A stretch of 64,000 nt of DNA, from NCBI RefSeq assembly GCF_016406125.1, contig NZ_CP066339.1, positions 124,001-188,000 of the forward strand. Reading direction: 5' to 3'. Origin of the DNA: Alicyclobacillus sp. SO9 (GTDB taxonomy: Bacteria; Bacillota; Bacilli; Alicyclobacillales; Alicyclobacillaceae). Under the pieces are notes generated by a model. That model was not told where the DNA came from. It worked only from the letters and a program-made list of their open reading frames with translations, and did not search any database. This document shows, one piece after another, positions 9,322-17,382 of this stretch. Within the stretch, counting starts at the first letter, position 1. The number at the start of each line of letters is the position of its first letter. The position numbers and the translations under genes were made by a program.

Positions 9322-10107
9322 TTATGTATCTTGAAACAGGTTCCGCTTTCGAAAAGAGGATGTGAGAAAGCGGTAGGCAGCTTTGCGGTTGGTAAGCCAT
9401 TTAAAGTGTGCGCCGTTTTTCGTGTTGGCGAGAATGCGTGGAACAAGGAATTCAGCTACGGTTTCAGGCTTGTCACCAAGTATGTTAAAGATGCGCCGCG
9501 TCTTACCGCCGTCTTCGCTAAATCCCTCTGACTGCGTAATAAAATCGGTCACCATCATTCCAGGGCTAAGCAGCCCAATGTTCACATTCGTTCCTTCAGC
9601 TTCCTTCGCCATGGCCGTGGTGAAATAGGTAATGGCCCGCTTCGTTGTGCCGTACAAGTTTAAGCCTTTTCGTTGCATGTCGTTGCTGCCGAACCCCTCC
9701 ATGTTATAAATCTGTCCAAAGCCTTGTTGCAGCATCTTGCTCATGGCAAGTTTTGAGCCGCGAATCGAACCTAACAAATTTGTTTCGATTACTTTGTCGA
9801 TGTTCTCGTCAACCAGTTCCCACAGTGCTCTGTTCGACTGGTTTATGCCAGCGTTGTTTATCCAAATGTCTATGTGGTCAAAATGCTGTTCAGCCTGATG
9901 CCATAGGTCTTCCAGCTGTTGTTTGTCCCGAACGTCCGCAAGAACGAAGTGTACTCGGTTTGAGTACTGTCGGAGCTTCTCAGATGCCTGATCCAAGTTC
10001 ACCTTGTTCTGTCCTGAAATCGTCACATGACAGTTTGCTTTCAGAAACTGTTCTGCAAGAGCGAACCCTAACCCTCTTGAACTTCCCGTTATGACAACAT
10101 GCTTCAA
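9322..10107 (-). CDS. Short-chain dehydrogenase/reductase resembling the NYC1/NOL subgroup
   Basis: 261 residues, a classical SDR fold. The cofactor motif GSSRGLG (8-14), NNAG (84-87) and active-site Tyr152 and Lys156 in LYGTTKRA are present. The stretch before the Tyr reads IYNMEGFGS, without the usual catalytic Ser at -13 (Phe139 is there; the nearest Ser is 141). The NMEGFGS and YGTTKRA pattern recalls plant chlorophyll b reductases NOL/NYC1 and their bacterial relatives, whose substrates in non-phototrophs are unknown. TTG10107 is preceded by AGGAGGGG. It lies downstream of the iron alcohol dehydrogenase on the same strand, 108 nt apart, and may share a transcript. Confidence 0.82.
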   Translation of the reverse strand: MKHVVITGSSRGLGFALAEQFLKANCHVTISGQNKVNLDQASEKLRQYSNRVHFVLADVRDKQQLEDLWHQAEQHFDHIDIWINNAGINQSNRALWELVDENIDKVIETNLLGSIRGSKLAMSKMLQQGFGQIYNMEGFGSNDMQRKGLNLYGTTKRAITYFTTAMAKEAEGTNVNIGLLSPGMMVTDFITQSEGFSEDGGKTRRIFNILGDKPETVAEFLVPRILANTKNGAHFKWLTNRKAAYRFLTSSFRKRNLFQDT

Positions 10108-10135
10108 TATGTACCCCTCCTGTCTGCTTCTGCAC

Positions 10136-10171
10136 CCCTGACTTGTCAGGGCATAAGTATAGACACCCTGA
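10136..10171 (-). promoter_or_regulatory. Mutually exclusive short hairpins between the alcohol dehydrogenase and SDR genes
   Basis: CCCTGA (10136-10141), TCAGGG (10146-10151) and CCCTGA again (10166-10171) allow two alternative stems sharing the middle segment. The position, just before the SDR ribosome site, would suit a small attenuator or an operator. No T-run is present and the arms are only 6 bp, so chance is possible. Confidence 0.3.
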
Positions 10172-10215
10172 GACAGATACCTCGCAGGCTGTTTGTATGA
10201 CTGCTTAGACCCATG

Positions 10216-11376
10216 TTAGCCTTTCTCTGCATACACCCGTTCCAGAATCCCGCGGTACTCTGCCGCATTGATCGGCCGTACGTTGCTCACAGTGGATGTG
10301 TTCTTCACTGCCAACTCCACCAGTTTCTCAAAGTCGTCTTGTTTCACGTACCCTAGACTTCGGAGTGTCGGAATACCCAGGCTGCGAGTCAAGTGATGGA
10401 TACCTGTCAGCATTTTTTGAACCGCTTCCGCATCGTTGTCCGCGTCGTTTGCAAACCCCATTAAGCGTGCTATCTCCCCGTGCAATGGGGTATCTGCCTC
10501 TGCGTTAAAGCGCAGCACTTCCGGCAGAAAAATCGCATTGGCAACTCCGTGGGGTGTGTCGTAGAGGCCTCCCAACGCTTCTGCCAGACAGTGAACGGCT
10601 GCCACGTCTGAAGAGCCGAAACACAGTCCTGCTAACAGACTTCCTTCCAGCATTTGTGTCCTCGCTTCTAAGTCGTCCCCGTTCTCAACAACGAGTGGAA
10701 GTGCTGGGACCAGTTGTCGCATCGCTCTCGCGCCAAAGGCCTGCGTTATCGGTGACCTTTGTGTGCACGTGTACCCTTCAATGGCATGTACCAGGGCATC
10801 TACGCCTGTAGCTGCAGTGACAGGCTTCGGTACGGTCCGTGTCAGGAGGGCATCTAGAACAGCTAGTTTTGGCCGCAGCCAGGAGTGCTTTAAGGTTAAT
10901 TTTCGATGGGTTGAAGCCTCTGTAATCACAGCCGATCTCGTTACTTCCGATCCCGTACCTGCCGTGGTCGGCACACACACAATCGGGGCGGGTTCAATGT
11001 AGGGTACCTCACCATCCGCGAATTCTCGCGGCGTACCTCTGCTTTGGGACAGCAATGCGACGGTTTTCGCCGTATCCATGGCACTGCCGCCGCCGATTCC
11101 TATGACACCTTCTGCATCGAATTCCACGTATCTTTCTGCGCCGGTGATACAGTCTGTGTCACGCGGATTTGGTAAAACTTGTGTAAATAACTCTGTTTGG
11201 AAACCGGCTTGTTGCAGAGAGGTTAGCAGGGGGTGGAGAAGTCCAGCTTTCACAATGCCTGGATCGGAAACAACCAACCAGCGAGAGGCAGGAGTCGTGA
11301 CTTGAATGTGCCGTGCCAGATGGGATGCTTCCCCGGTACCAAAGACAATAGATGTAGGTACAGAATAGGTGAACAT
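10216..11376 (-). CDS. Iron-containing alcohol dehydrogenase
   Basis: 386 residues from ATG11376, which has GAGGAG 7 nt upstream; earlier in-frame ATGs overlap that site. Group III (iron-dependent) alcohol dehydrogenase: N-terminal dinucleotide-binding half with GIGGGSAMDTAK, the PTTAGTGSEVT motif, and the metal-binding half with DALVHAIEGYT and DTPHGVANAIFLP, whose Asp and His residues bind Fe2+. Such enzymes reduce aldehydes or oxidise alcohols or diols with NAD(P)H; the substrate is open. The downstream SDR on the same strand may work on a related carbonyl compound. Confidence 0.9.
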   Translation of the reverse strand: MFTYSVPTSIVFGTGEASHLARHIQVTTPASRWLVVSDPGIVKAGLLHPLLTSLQQAGFQTELFTQVLPNPRDTDCITGAERYVEFDAEGVIGIGGGSAMDTAKTVALLSQSRGTPREFADGEVPYIEPAPIVCVPTTAGTGSEVTRSAVITEASTHRKLTLKHSWLRPKLAVLDALLTRTVPKPVTAATGVDALVHAIEGYTCTQRSPITQAFGARAMRQLVPALPLVVENGDDLEARTQMLEGSLLAGLCFGSSDVAAVHCLAEALGGLYDTPHGVANAIFLPEVLRFNAEADTPLHGEIARLMGFANDADNDAEAVQKMLTGIHHLTRSLGIPTLRSLGYVKQDDFEKLVELAVKNTSTVSNVRPINAAEYRGILERVYAEKG

Positions 11377-11457
11377 AGGCATTCTCCTCAAACCACTGTG
11401 GTACATCTATTGTACTCCGGGGGGCTTTCTACTGCCTAGAGGTGCCCGACTGTGCAT

Positions 11458-11497
11458 ATCGGAACGGATACGTTAGCATCGGAATGGATATGTTAGC
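11458..11497. repeat. 20-nt tandem duplication at a gene end
   Basis: Two copies (11458-11477 and 11478-11497) of ATCGGAAYGGATAYGTTAGC with two differences. The second copy covers the stop codon of the following minus-strand gene. Confidence 0.8.
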
Positions 11498-11951
11498 GGC
11501 GCTTGCGTTTTCTTGTTGATGCTTTTCGTTTGCCAATCCGCAGTTTTACATCCCGTTCAATGGAAGTATGTCGCGTTATCATATCCGGCGTTAGTTTTCC
11601 TTTTGCAGTAAAGGCACAAAAGTCAAACGGCGTCTTTAATTCATCTTTTGGCACTTCCATCTCATCCGCTAAAGCTTCAACATCGAGTACTTCTCGTTCC
11701 CGAAATTTTGGTGTCAAGACGGCGTTGTCTCCGTTTGGGAGAGGAATAATCAGTTCGTCTTCCTCCATATTTTCAAACAACTGCTCCAACTCTTCGAACA
11801 AGAGTTTGTTCTCTTCGTTGCGTTCCTTTGCCATTTCTTTGTTTTGAAAGTATTTCAATACTGCATCTTCGATTTTCAATCGGCTTTGCTCTTCAGATTC
11901 CTGGGTGTTTTCAGTCTGCTCAGCTTGGGCTTCAATCGTTGTTTCTGACAT
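11493..11951 (-). CDS. Unknown protein with acidic coiled coil and very basic tail
   Basis: 152 residues from ATG11951 (GGAGTGA upstream). The first ~75 residues are rich in Glu and Gln and look helical or coiled coil (ENKLLFEELEQLFENMEED). The middle is a compact beta-like segment (LIIPLPNGDNAVLTPKF), and the last ~20 residues are strongly basic (KRKASTRKRKRR). No signal peptide or membrane helix. The charge layout would suit a nucleic-acid-binding or ribosome-associated adaptor, but this is only inference and I recognise no family. It stands alone, upstream of the iron alcohol dehydrogenase on the same strand and divergent from the teichoic-acid-type gene at 12249. Confidence 0.65.
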   Translation of the reverse strand: MSETTIEAQAEQTENTQESEEQSRLKIEDAVLKYFQNKEMAKERNEENKLLFEELEQLFENMEEDELIIPLPNGDNAVLTPKFREREVLDVEALADEMEVPKDELKTPFDFCAFTAKGKLTPDMITRHTSIERDVKLRIGKRKASTRKRKRR

Positions 11952-12248
11952 GTACTTCACTCCATCTTGTTGTTAGTTACATTCTTTAAGACATATTTAA
12001 AAAAGAATCAGGATAATATTTTAACACGAAACCCAAACTTTCGCGCCATGTTTCTCTCGCGGTTGGTTCTTGGTGACAACACTCAGACTCATATACTGGA
12101 AGATTTGGGATTGTTTATTTTTGGTATTTTATGCTATGGTTTCAATTGTATTTATTAATAGGGTCTACATCAAATTAGAGGGACGATACGGACAAGAGAA
12201 GACAGAGTCCGGAAGCAAAGACAACTTTACCTGTGGGGATGGGTAAGC

Positions 12249-13649
12249 ATGACAAAAAGAAATACTTCATCGAACACGGAACAAAGTGAAAAGCGTTTTT
12301 ATGGAATCGAGAATGATTACTGGCGCGAGAAACTAAAAGCGGGCGAAGAAGTTCAGAAACGGCGGGGGCGTTTAGGGTCGTTAGTGTGGTGGACACGACA
12401 TTTTGTGAAGAGGGCGATCCGAATTTTTAGGAAGGCTCCAAGAACACTTCCGTACCATGTAATGCATACCGTTGTGTTCCGACTGGTGTTCTCCCTGTTC
12501 AAGCTGCTGCCATTAAATGAAAAAAAGATTGTGTTTGTATCAGACAGAGGAGATACGCTCTTCGGCAACGCAAAGTTTGTCTATGACGAATTGCTGCGCA
12601 GGCAGCTTGACTTTACCTACTGGTTTCTGTTGAAAAAGAACAGCACGGAGAGGAAGACGGCTAAAGAGCATATTTTACTTGCATACCACTTTGCTACAGC
12701 CAGCATTATCATTGTGGACGACGTCTACTCCATCATTTACCCTTTGAAACTGCGTGACAACACTGAGTTGGTCCAACTGTGGCACGCCGTAGGTGCCTTT
12801 AAAACCTTTGGCTACAGCCGAGTGGGGAGACCCGGCGGTCCGTCCATTCGGTCAAAGGCTCATCGAAATTATACAAAAGCGATTGTCAGTTCGAAAACGG
12901 TTGCGAAGCACTATGCAGAAGGTTTTGGCATTTCAATCGATAAAGTCGTAGCTACAGGAATTCCGCGAACCGATATTTTCTTTGACCGTTCCTATGGGGA
13001 GACGGTGAAGAAGAAGTTGTATGACAAATATCCGTATCTAAAGACAAAGAAAGTGATACTCTACGCGCCAACGTTTCGAGGTGCGGGGCAAGCCAACGCG
13101 CATTTTCCTTTCGCAAAAATTGAATTTGACAGGCTGTACAATCAACTTCGCGACGATTACGTCTTCTTGTTCAAAATGCACCCTTTTGTGAAAAAACAAC
13201 TGTCGATTCCGGATGAGTACAAAGGCTTCTTTTACGATATGAGCTCTTATCCGGATATTAATGACCTGTTATTCATAACTGACATTGTGGTTACAGACTA
13301 TTCGTCAGTCTGCTTTGAGGCTGCACTGCTGCGTATTCCAATGCTGTTCTTTGCATTTGACGTGGAAGCGTATACGCGAAGCAGGGATTTTTACTACAGG
13401 TACGAAAGCTTCATACCTGGGCCGCTGGTTAAAGATACAGATGAATTAATCCAATCCGTTATTGGCGGGAATTTTAATTTTGAGAGTATTGACGAGTTTG
13501 TGAATTACTTTTTTGACCATACAGACGGGAAGTCGAGTCAACGCGTCGTCAATCAAATTATTCTGGGTAAAGGCGCCGAGACATCGGCAGTTTCAGGCGC
13601 AACCTCGACACAAAGGACAGGAACCAAAGACAACTCGGTGTCCTGGTGA
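12249..13649 (+). CDS. CDP-glycerol glycerophosphotransferase family protein (TagB/TagF/TarL type)
   Basis: 466 residues. The C-terminal ~370 residues carry the family landmarks in order: QLWHAVGAFKTFG, TGIPRTDIFF, ILYAPTFRG, FKMHPF and VVTDYSSVCFEA, the last two holding the His and Asp/Ser residues that bind the CDP moiety in TagF. The first ~80 residues are basic with an amphipathic segment, expected for peripheral binding to the inner membrane face. The enzyme transfers glycerol- or ribitol-phosphate from a CDP-polyol to a lipid-linked acceptor in wall teichoic acid synthesis. Primase versus polymerase role cannot be decided. It lies apart from the main locus (21-28 kb), immediately before the tRNA pair. 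Confidence 0.85.
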   Translation: MTKRNTSSNTEQSEKRFYGIENDYWREKLKAGEEVQKRRGRLGSLVWWTRHFVKRAIRIFRKAPRTLPYHVMHTVVFRLVFSLFKLLPLNEKKIVFVSDRGDTLFGNAKFVYDELLRRQLDFTYWFLLKKNSTERKTAKEHILLAYHFATASIIIVDDVYSIIYPLKLRDNTELVQLWHAVGAFKTFGYSRVGRPGGPSIRSKAHRNYTKAIVSSKTVAKHYAEGFGISIDKVVATGIPRTDIFFDRSYGETVKKKLYDKYPYLKTKKVILYAPTFRGAGQANAHFPFAKIEFDRLYNQLRDDYVFLFKMHPFVKKQLSIPDEYKGFFYDMSSYPDINDLLFITDIVVTDYSSVCFEAALLRIPMLFFAFDVEAYTRSRDFYYRYESFIPGPLVKDTDELIQSVIGGNFNFESIDEFVNYFFDHTDGKSSQRVVNQIILGKGAETSAVSGATSTQRTGTKDNSVSW

Positions 13650-13655
13650 GCCCCG

Positions 13656-13720
13656 TTGCACAGTCGCATTGCACAGTCGAATCGTACAGTGGAGTCCTAC
13701 AGTGGAGTCCTACAGTGGAG
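13656..13720. repeat. Five 13-nt tandem repeats behind the glycerophosphotransferase gene
   Basis: Units at 13656, 13669, 13682, 13695 and 13708 share a CACAGTCG or TACAGTGGAG core with drift along the array. The array begins 6 nt after the stop codon. Confidence 0.8.
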
Positions 13721-13812
13721 TATCATGAAATTAGTGCTTGCGTCATAGAAAACTGTGTGTTAATCTAACTGCTGCGCTTGGATGCTGTGCAACAGCGTCT
13801 ATCAAGCCTTGT

Positions 13813-13889
13813 GGAGCTGTGGTGTAGAGGCCCAACATGCCTGCCTGTCACGCAGGAGACCGCGGGTTCGAATCCCGTCAGCTCCGCCA
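13813..13889 (+). tRNA. tRNA-Asp (anticodon GTC)
   Basis: 77 nt including encoded CCA. The acceptor stem GGAGCTG/CAGCTCC is perfect, the anticodon arm CCTGC-CTGTCAC-GCAGG presents GTC, and the T arm contains GGTTCGAATCC. Confidence 0.97.
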
Positions 13890-13893
13890 CTAA

Positions 13894-13970
13894 GGGCCTA
13901 TAGCTCAGCTGGCTAGAGCGCACGACTGATAATCGTGAGGTCAGAGGTTCAAGTCCTCTTAGGCCCACCA
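13894..13970 (+). tRNA. tRNA-Ile (anticodon GAT)
   Basis: 77 nt including encoded CCA. Acceptor stem GGGCCTA/TAGGCCC, anticodon arm CACGA-CTGATAA-TCGTG presenting GAT, T arm with GGTTCAAGTCC. Only 4 nt separate it from tRNA-Asp, so the two form one transcript. Confidence 0.97.
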
Positions 13971-14057
13971 AAGTTCTTGTGATAACAAGTCTCGAACCCT
14001 TAAGCTACGAGCATCTGCACAACGGCTGCTCGAAACGGGTTGTGACGTGTCTAAGGG

Positions 14058-14099
14058 AAAAAGCAGGTGCATTCCATTTCAGGTGCAGCCTGCTTTTTT
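14058..14099 (+). terminator. Terminator behind the tRNA pair
   Basis: AAAAAGCAGG pairs with CCTGCTTTTTT around a TGCA/TGCA inner stem. The A-run on one side and T-run on the other let it act in both directions, serving the transporter gene that converges from the minus strand. Confidence 0.75.
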
Positions 14100-14169
14100 C
14101 GATGTGAAAGAAAGATTAGCGTACGTGCTAGCGTACATGCGGCTTACTGTGACTCGTTTTGCCGCATCT

Positions 14170-15528
14170 TTACATTAAAACAATGGCGACAGCGGTTGTG
14201 GCGGCTAGGCCCAGAATGACTGGAATAAAGTTCCGTCTGGTCAGAGCCTCCGGTTCAACCCCAGTCACCCCGGCGATGTCTAAAACACCCCATGGAACTA
14301 ATGTGCCTCCGCCGCTCCAAATGGATCCCATTTGCCCAAGGGCAGCCAGCATTGCAATGTTGACTCCCGCTGGTGTTCCAAGGGCCTGTGCAAGTGTTCC
14401 GACCAGCACAAGACCGGAGAATCCTGATCCGTCCAAGCCGGCGATAATGCCCACTAGCACAACAATAATAGCGACAGGTACGGCGGACAGGGGGACATGG
14501 GCTGCAAGAGCTTTACCGAGATCGAACAGATATCCGGGTGCACCTTTACCAAGAATTTGCGGTGCAATTTCAGGTGAGCCCATGAAGAAAAAGCCAGCAA
14601 TCGGAATAACGGGAGCAAAAATCTTAATCGAAAACGTAAACCCTTGTTGAAGATACGTCATCACCGCTTGGTAAGCCTTCAAGCCGTACTCAAGGATTGA
14701 GATGATGAGAAACAGGAGAAGACTGATTCCGCCAATCAACGCTGTTGCATCACCGCCGCGTAATTTCATGGTGATGGTAACAACGATGGCGGTCAGAAAT
14801 GACAGAGGTACCACAACGGCTGCGAAACGGGCCGCAAAACTGAAGTGGCTCTGTTCCTCCGCAAGTACCGGTGCTTCGGCAATCACTTTCTCTTTCTTCA
14901 TGTCCTTTCGCAGCAAAAGGTAGGCTAAAACGGTACTGACAAGCCCTGTGGTAACCACCAGCGGCACGCTGGCGTGCAGAATATCGCCCACTGAGACGCC
15001 TGCTGCAGAACTGGTTAACTTGGGTGCACCTTGAATGATAAAGTCGCCGGACAATGCGATGCCGTGGCCAAACATGTTCATGGCCATAGCAATCCCGATG
15101 ATGGGCAAGCCGGCTCGGAGCGCAATCGGGATCATCATGGGTCCTACCATCATGGTGGCTGGTGTGGGCCAAACGAAAGCAGATACAATTCCCTTGATGA
15201 ATCCGGTCCCCCAGAAGGCCATTCCAGGGCCCTTAAACAGATTGCGAAACGGGCGCAGCAACAGTTGGTCCGCGCCTACGTGTTCCAATAGGCGCAACAG
15301 CGCAATCATCATACCAATGATGATGATAATCCCAAGCAACTGTTGTGCGCTGGTCAGACTGGCCGTAAAAAGGGTTTGTACACCGTGCAATAAGCTTCCG
15401 GAATAGACCCAGCCAATAACAAAGGTGCCGGCGATACAAAGTGGTATGACACCTCGACGCATTGCCATTCCTACAATGACCAGGACAACGACAATTAGAT
15501 AAATCCAATGCGATGTTGTCAGTGTCAT
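14170..15528 (-). CDS. Multispanning ion/organic-anion permease (ion transporter superfamily type)
   Basis: 452 residues, 11-12 hydrophobic segments and short loops. The pattern (IIIIIGMMIALLRLLEHVGAD, then FVWPTPATMMVGPMMIPIA and SGDFIIQGAPKLTSSA in the first half, and a related hairpin with GLDGSGFSGLVLVGTLA in the second) suggests two inverted halves with re-entrant hairpins, as in the Na+/H+ antiporter, citrate and gluconate carriers of the IT superfamily. The cytoplasmic middle loop is charged (RKDMKKEKV). Substrate and coupling ion cannot be assigned. GGAGG precedes ATG15528. The gene is single and ends facing the tRNA terminator. Confidence 0.65.
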   Translation of the reverse strand: MTLTTSHWIYLIVVVLVIVGMAMRRGVIPLCIAGTFVIGWVYSGSLLHGVQTLFTASLTSAQQLLGIIIIIGMMIALLRLLEHVGADQLLLRPFRNLFKGPGMAFWGTGFIKGIVSAFVWPTPATMMVGPMMIPIALRAGLPIIGIAMAMNMFGHGIALSGDFIIQGAPKLTSSAAGVSVGDILHASVPLVVTTGLVSTVLAYLLLRKDMKKEKVIAEAPVLAEEQSHFSFAARFAAVVVPLSFLTAIVVTITMKLRGGDATALIGGISLLLFLIISILEYGLKAYQAVMTYLQQGFTFSIKIFAPVIPIAGFFFMGSPEIAPQILGKGAPGYLFDLGKALAAHVPLSAVPVAIIVVLVGIIAGLDGSGFSGLVLVGTLAQALGTPAGVNIAMLAALGQMGSIWSGGGTLVPWGVLDIAGVTGVEPEALTRRNFIPVILGLAATTAVAIVLM

Positions 15529-16007
15529 TTGCTGTCCTCCCTGTCCGTGAAACTGCCCTGTTGCAAGTCTCGTTGTGTAAGTTTCAGTACCTGATGCAAG
15601 ATATTGAAACAGAGCCTAGAGTGTGAGGGGAGCCAAAGGAAGTTCGCGGAAAGTTCTCTACAGACCGGAATACAACCTGGATGGACAGCGTGAAAAATCG
15701 AAGGATGTTTGCTACTGTGACTTCATGGCAACGCATCAAGCTTTTCATTGGAAGTGCGATGGTCGCATTTTGCAAGCGCAAAAGTCGCTTTGAAGTCACA
15801 GATGCAGTTGTAACGGGAAGGTGCTTTATCGTGAAATGAATTATAGTGGGGATATTGAGTAAATGGCTGAATGTCTTTGCAACCATGTATTAGTTTGTAC
15901 GGACTTGGTTTAAAATTGAATGGATGCTTCCCTGCACTATCTCGATGACAGGCTTCTGGACGATTGACGGCATGTTGTACACACATGCCTATGGAGGATA
16001 CTGATGA
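15529..16007. other. 479-nt gap with a possible branched structured element
   Basis: No credible gene is present; short open frames here lack ribosome sites. At 15715-15802 an 11-bp perfect outer stem (CTGTGACTTCA / TGAAGTCACAG) closes a 66-nt interior containing two more hairpins, TGCGA-TGG-TCGCA (15755-15767) and TTTTGC-AAGC-GCAAAA (15768-15783). The ribosome site TGGAGGA of the next gene is near 15990. Otherwise I see nothing distinctive. Confidence 0.4.
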
Positions 16008-16967
16008 ATGAAACTCGTTACGCTAATCATACCTGCATACAATGAGCAAGACGTATTGTACAAGCTGTATGACAGGTTAAATCAGGTGATGAACGACATC
16101 AAGTCTCGCTACGATTGCGAGTATCTATTTGTAAATGACGGCAGCAACGACAACACCATGCGTATCATCAAGGAATTGAGAGAGAGCGACAACAGGATTT
16201 CCTATGTTGACTTATCAAGAAACTTCGGTAAAGAAGTTGCAATGATTGCAGGAATGGATTACGCAAAAGGCGACGCTGTTGTGATAATGGACGCGGATTT
16301 GCAGCATCCTCCAGAAGTAATCCCTGAAATGCTTGGTTATTGGGAACAAGGGTACGAGGATGTCTACGCCACACGGGTGCATCGTGAAGGTGAGTCCTGG
16401 CTGCGCCGCTTTACTTCAAAGAAATACTATGAGTTACTTCAGAAAACAACGAAGATGCCTATTTATCCAAATGCAGGCGACTTTCGTCTTTTGGACAGGC
16501 GGTGCGTTACCGCAATTCGCCAAATGCGAGAGGCTCATCGCTATACCAAGGGGATGTACGGGTGGATTGGCTTCAAGAAGAAAGAAATCGAGTACGTTGC
16601 GTCTCCGCGTGATGCTGGTGAGACGAAGTGGAGCTACCTGTCGCTGTTTAATTTAGCCATTGAGGGATTGACATCTTCGACAACGATTCCGCTTCGGGTG
16701 TCTTCGTTTCTGGGTTTCGGCGTGTCCTTTCTTGCGCTGTTCTATACAATTTTTGTCGTCATCCAAACCGTTATCTACGGAAGTCCTGTCAGCGGCTATC
16801 CGACGCTGGTTGTCAGTATTTTGTTTTTAGGCGGGATCCAATTGATTTCCATTGGTATCATTGGAGAATACCTTGGACGAATTTTTATTGAAACGAAGAA
16901 GAGACCACTATACTTTATCGAGGAATATAACGATGAAAAGATACTTCCATATCAACAAGAACAGTAA
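16008..16967 (+). CDS. GT2 polyprenyl-phosphate sugar transferase with two C-terminal membrane helices (GtrB/CsbB type)
   Basis: 319 residues. N-terminal GT-A domain: LIIPAYNEQ, FVNDGSNDNT and the DXD-like DADLQHPPE that binds the nucleotide-sugar metal complex. DLSRNFGKE and AGETKWSYL are hallmarks of the GtrB/CsbB/YkcC group. Two hydrophobic helices at about residues 230-255 and 265-290 anchor it, followed by a short cytoplasmic tail. It should charge undecaprenyl phosphate with glucose, GlcNAc or another sugar. The next gene (GtrA) overlaps it by 35 nt and the third is a large membrane protein, giving the usual three-part layout: charging enzyme, flippase and extracytoplasmic transferase for decorating a wall polymer. 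Confidence 0.9.
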   Translation: MKLVTLIIPAYNEQDVLYKLYDRLNQVMNDIKSRYDCEYLFVNDGSNDNTMRIIKELRESDNRISYVDLSRNFGKEVAMIAGMDYAKGDAVVIMDADLQHPPEVIPEMLGYWEQGYEDVYATRVHREGESWLRRFTSKKYYELLQKTTKMPIYPNAGDFRLLDRRCVTAIRQMREAHRYTKGMYGWIGFKKKEIEYVASPRDAGETKWSYLSLFNLAIEGLTSSTTIPLRVSSFLGFGVSFLALFYTIFVVIQTVIYGSPVSGYPTLVVSILFLGGIQLISIGIIGEYLGRIFIETKKRPLYFIEEYNDEKILPYQQEQ

Positions 16968-17382
16968 CTTTTACAGTGTCATTATGTATATCATCATGGG
17001 CGGATTCACTACTCTCGTCAACTTTGTTGTATTTTGGTTGTTTGCTGCCAAACTGGGTATCGATTATCGAATTGCCAATACGATTGCATGGGTCGTAGCA
17101 GTTTTGTTCGCCTATGTGACCAACAGAACCTATGTTTTTAAAAGCCACAGCAAAACAAAGCGCCAGATTGCCGGGGAGCTTGGGTCTTTCGTAGGTTTTC
17201 GGTTCCTGTCGTACCTCATGGATTTAGGTGTAATGATAGTTCTTATCAGCGGTTTTGGGGTCAATGAGAGCTGGTCTAAAATCTGGACAAACGTCCTCGT
17301 CATGATTGCAAACTACCTGTTTAGCAAACTGTTTGTTTTTCGCAAAAAGAGCACAGTTGAGCGGGAAGAAGGGTACAGATAA
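16933..17382 (+). CDS. GtrA family membrane protein
   Basis: 149 residues from ATG16933, with GAGGAATAT upstream inside the GT2 coding sequence; starting further upstream would put more overlap on the GT2 gene without a ribosome site. Four membrane helices, ending in the characteristic NYLFSKLFVF. GtrA proteins are thought to flip polyprenyl-phosphate sugars across the membrane. Flanked by the matching GT2 enzyme and, with a 1-nt overlap, by the large membrane protein, so all three are translationally coupled. Confidence 0.88.
   Translation: MKRYFHINKNSNFYSVIMYIIMGGFTTLVNFVVFWLFAAKLGIDYRIANTIAWVVAVLFAYVTNRTYVFKSHSKTKRQIAGELGSFVGFRFLSYLMDLGVMIVLISGFGVNESWSKIWTNVLVMIANYLFSKLFVFRKKSTVEREEGYR

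Noticed and set aside
15584-15886. Minus-strand frame of 100 codons before the GT2 gene
   Set aside because: No ribosome site and unlikely composition; it overlaps the structured element in the gap.
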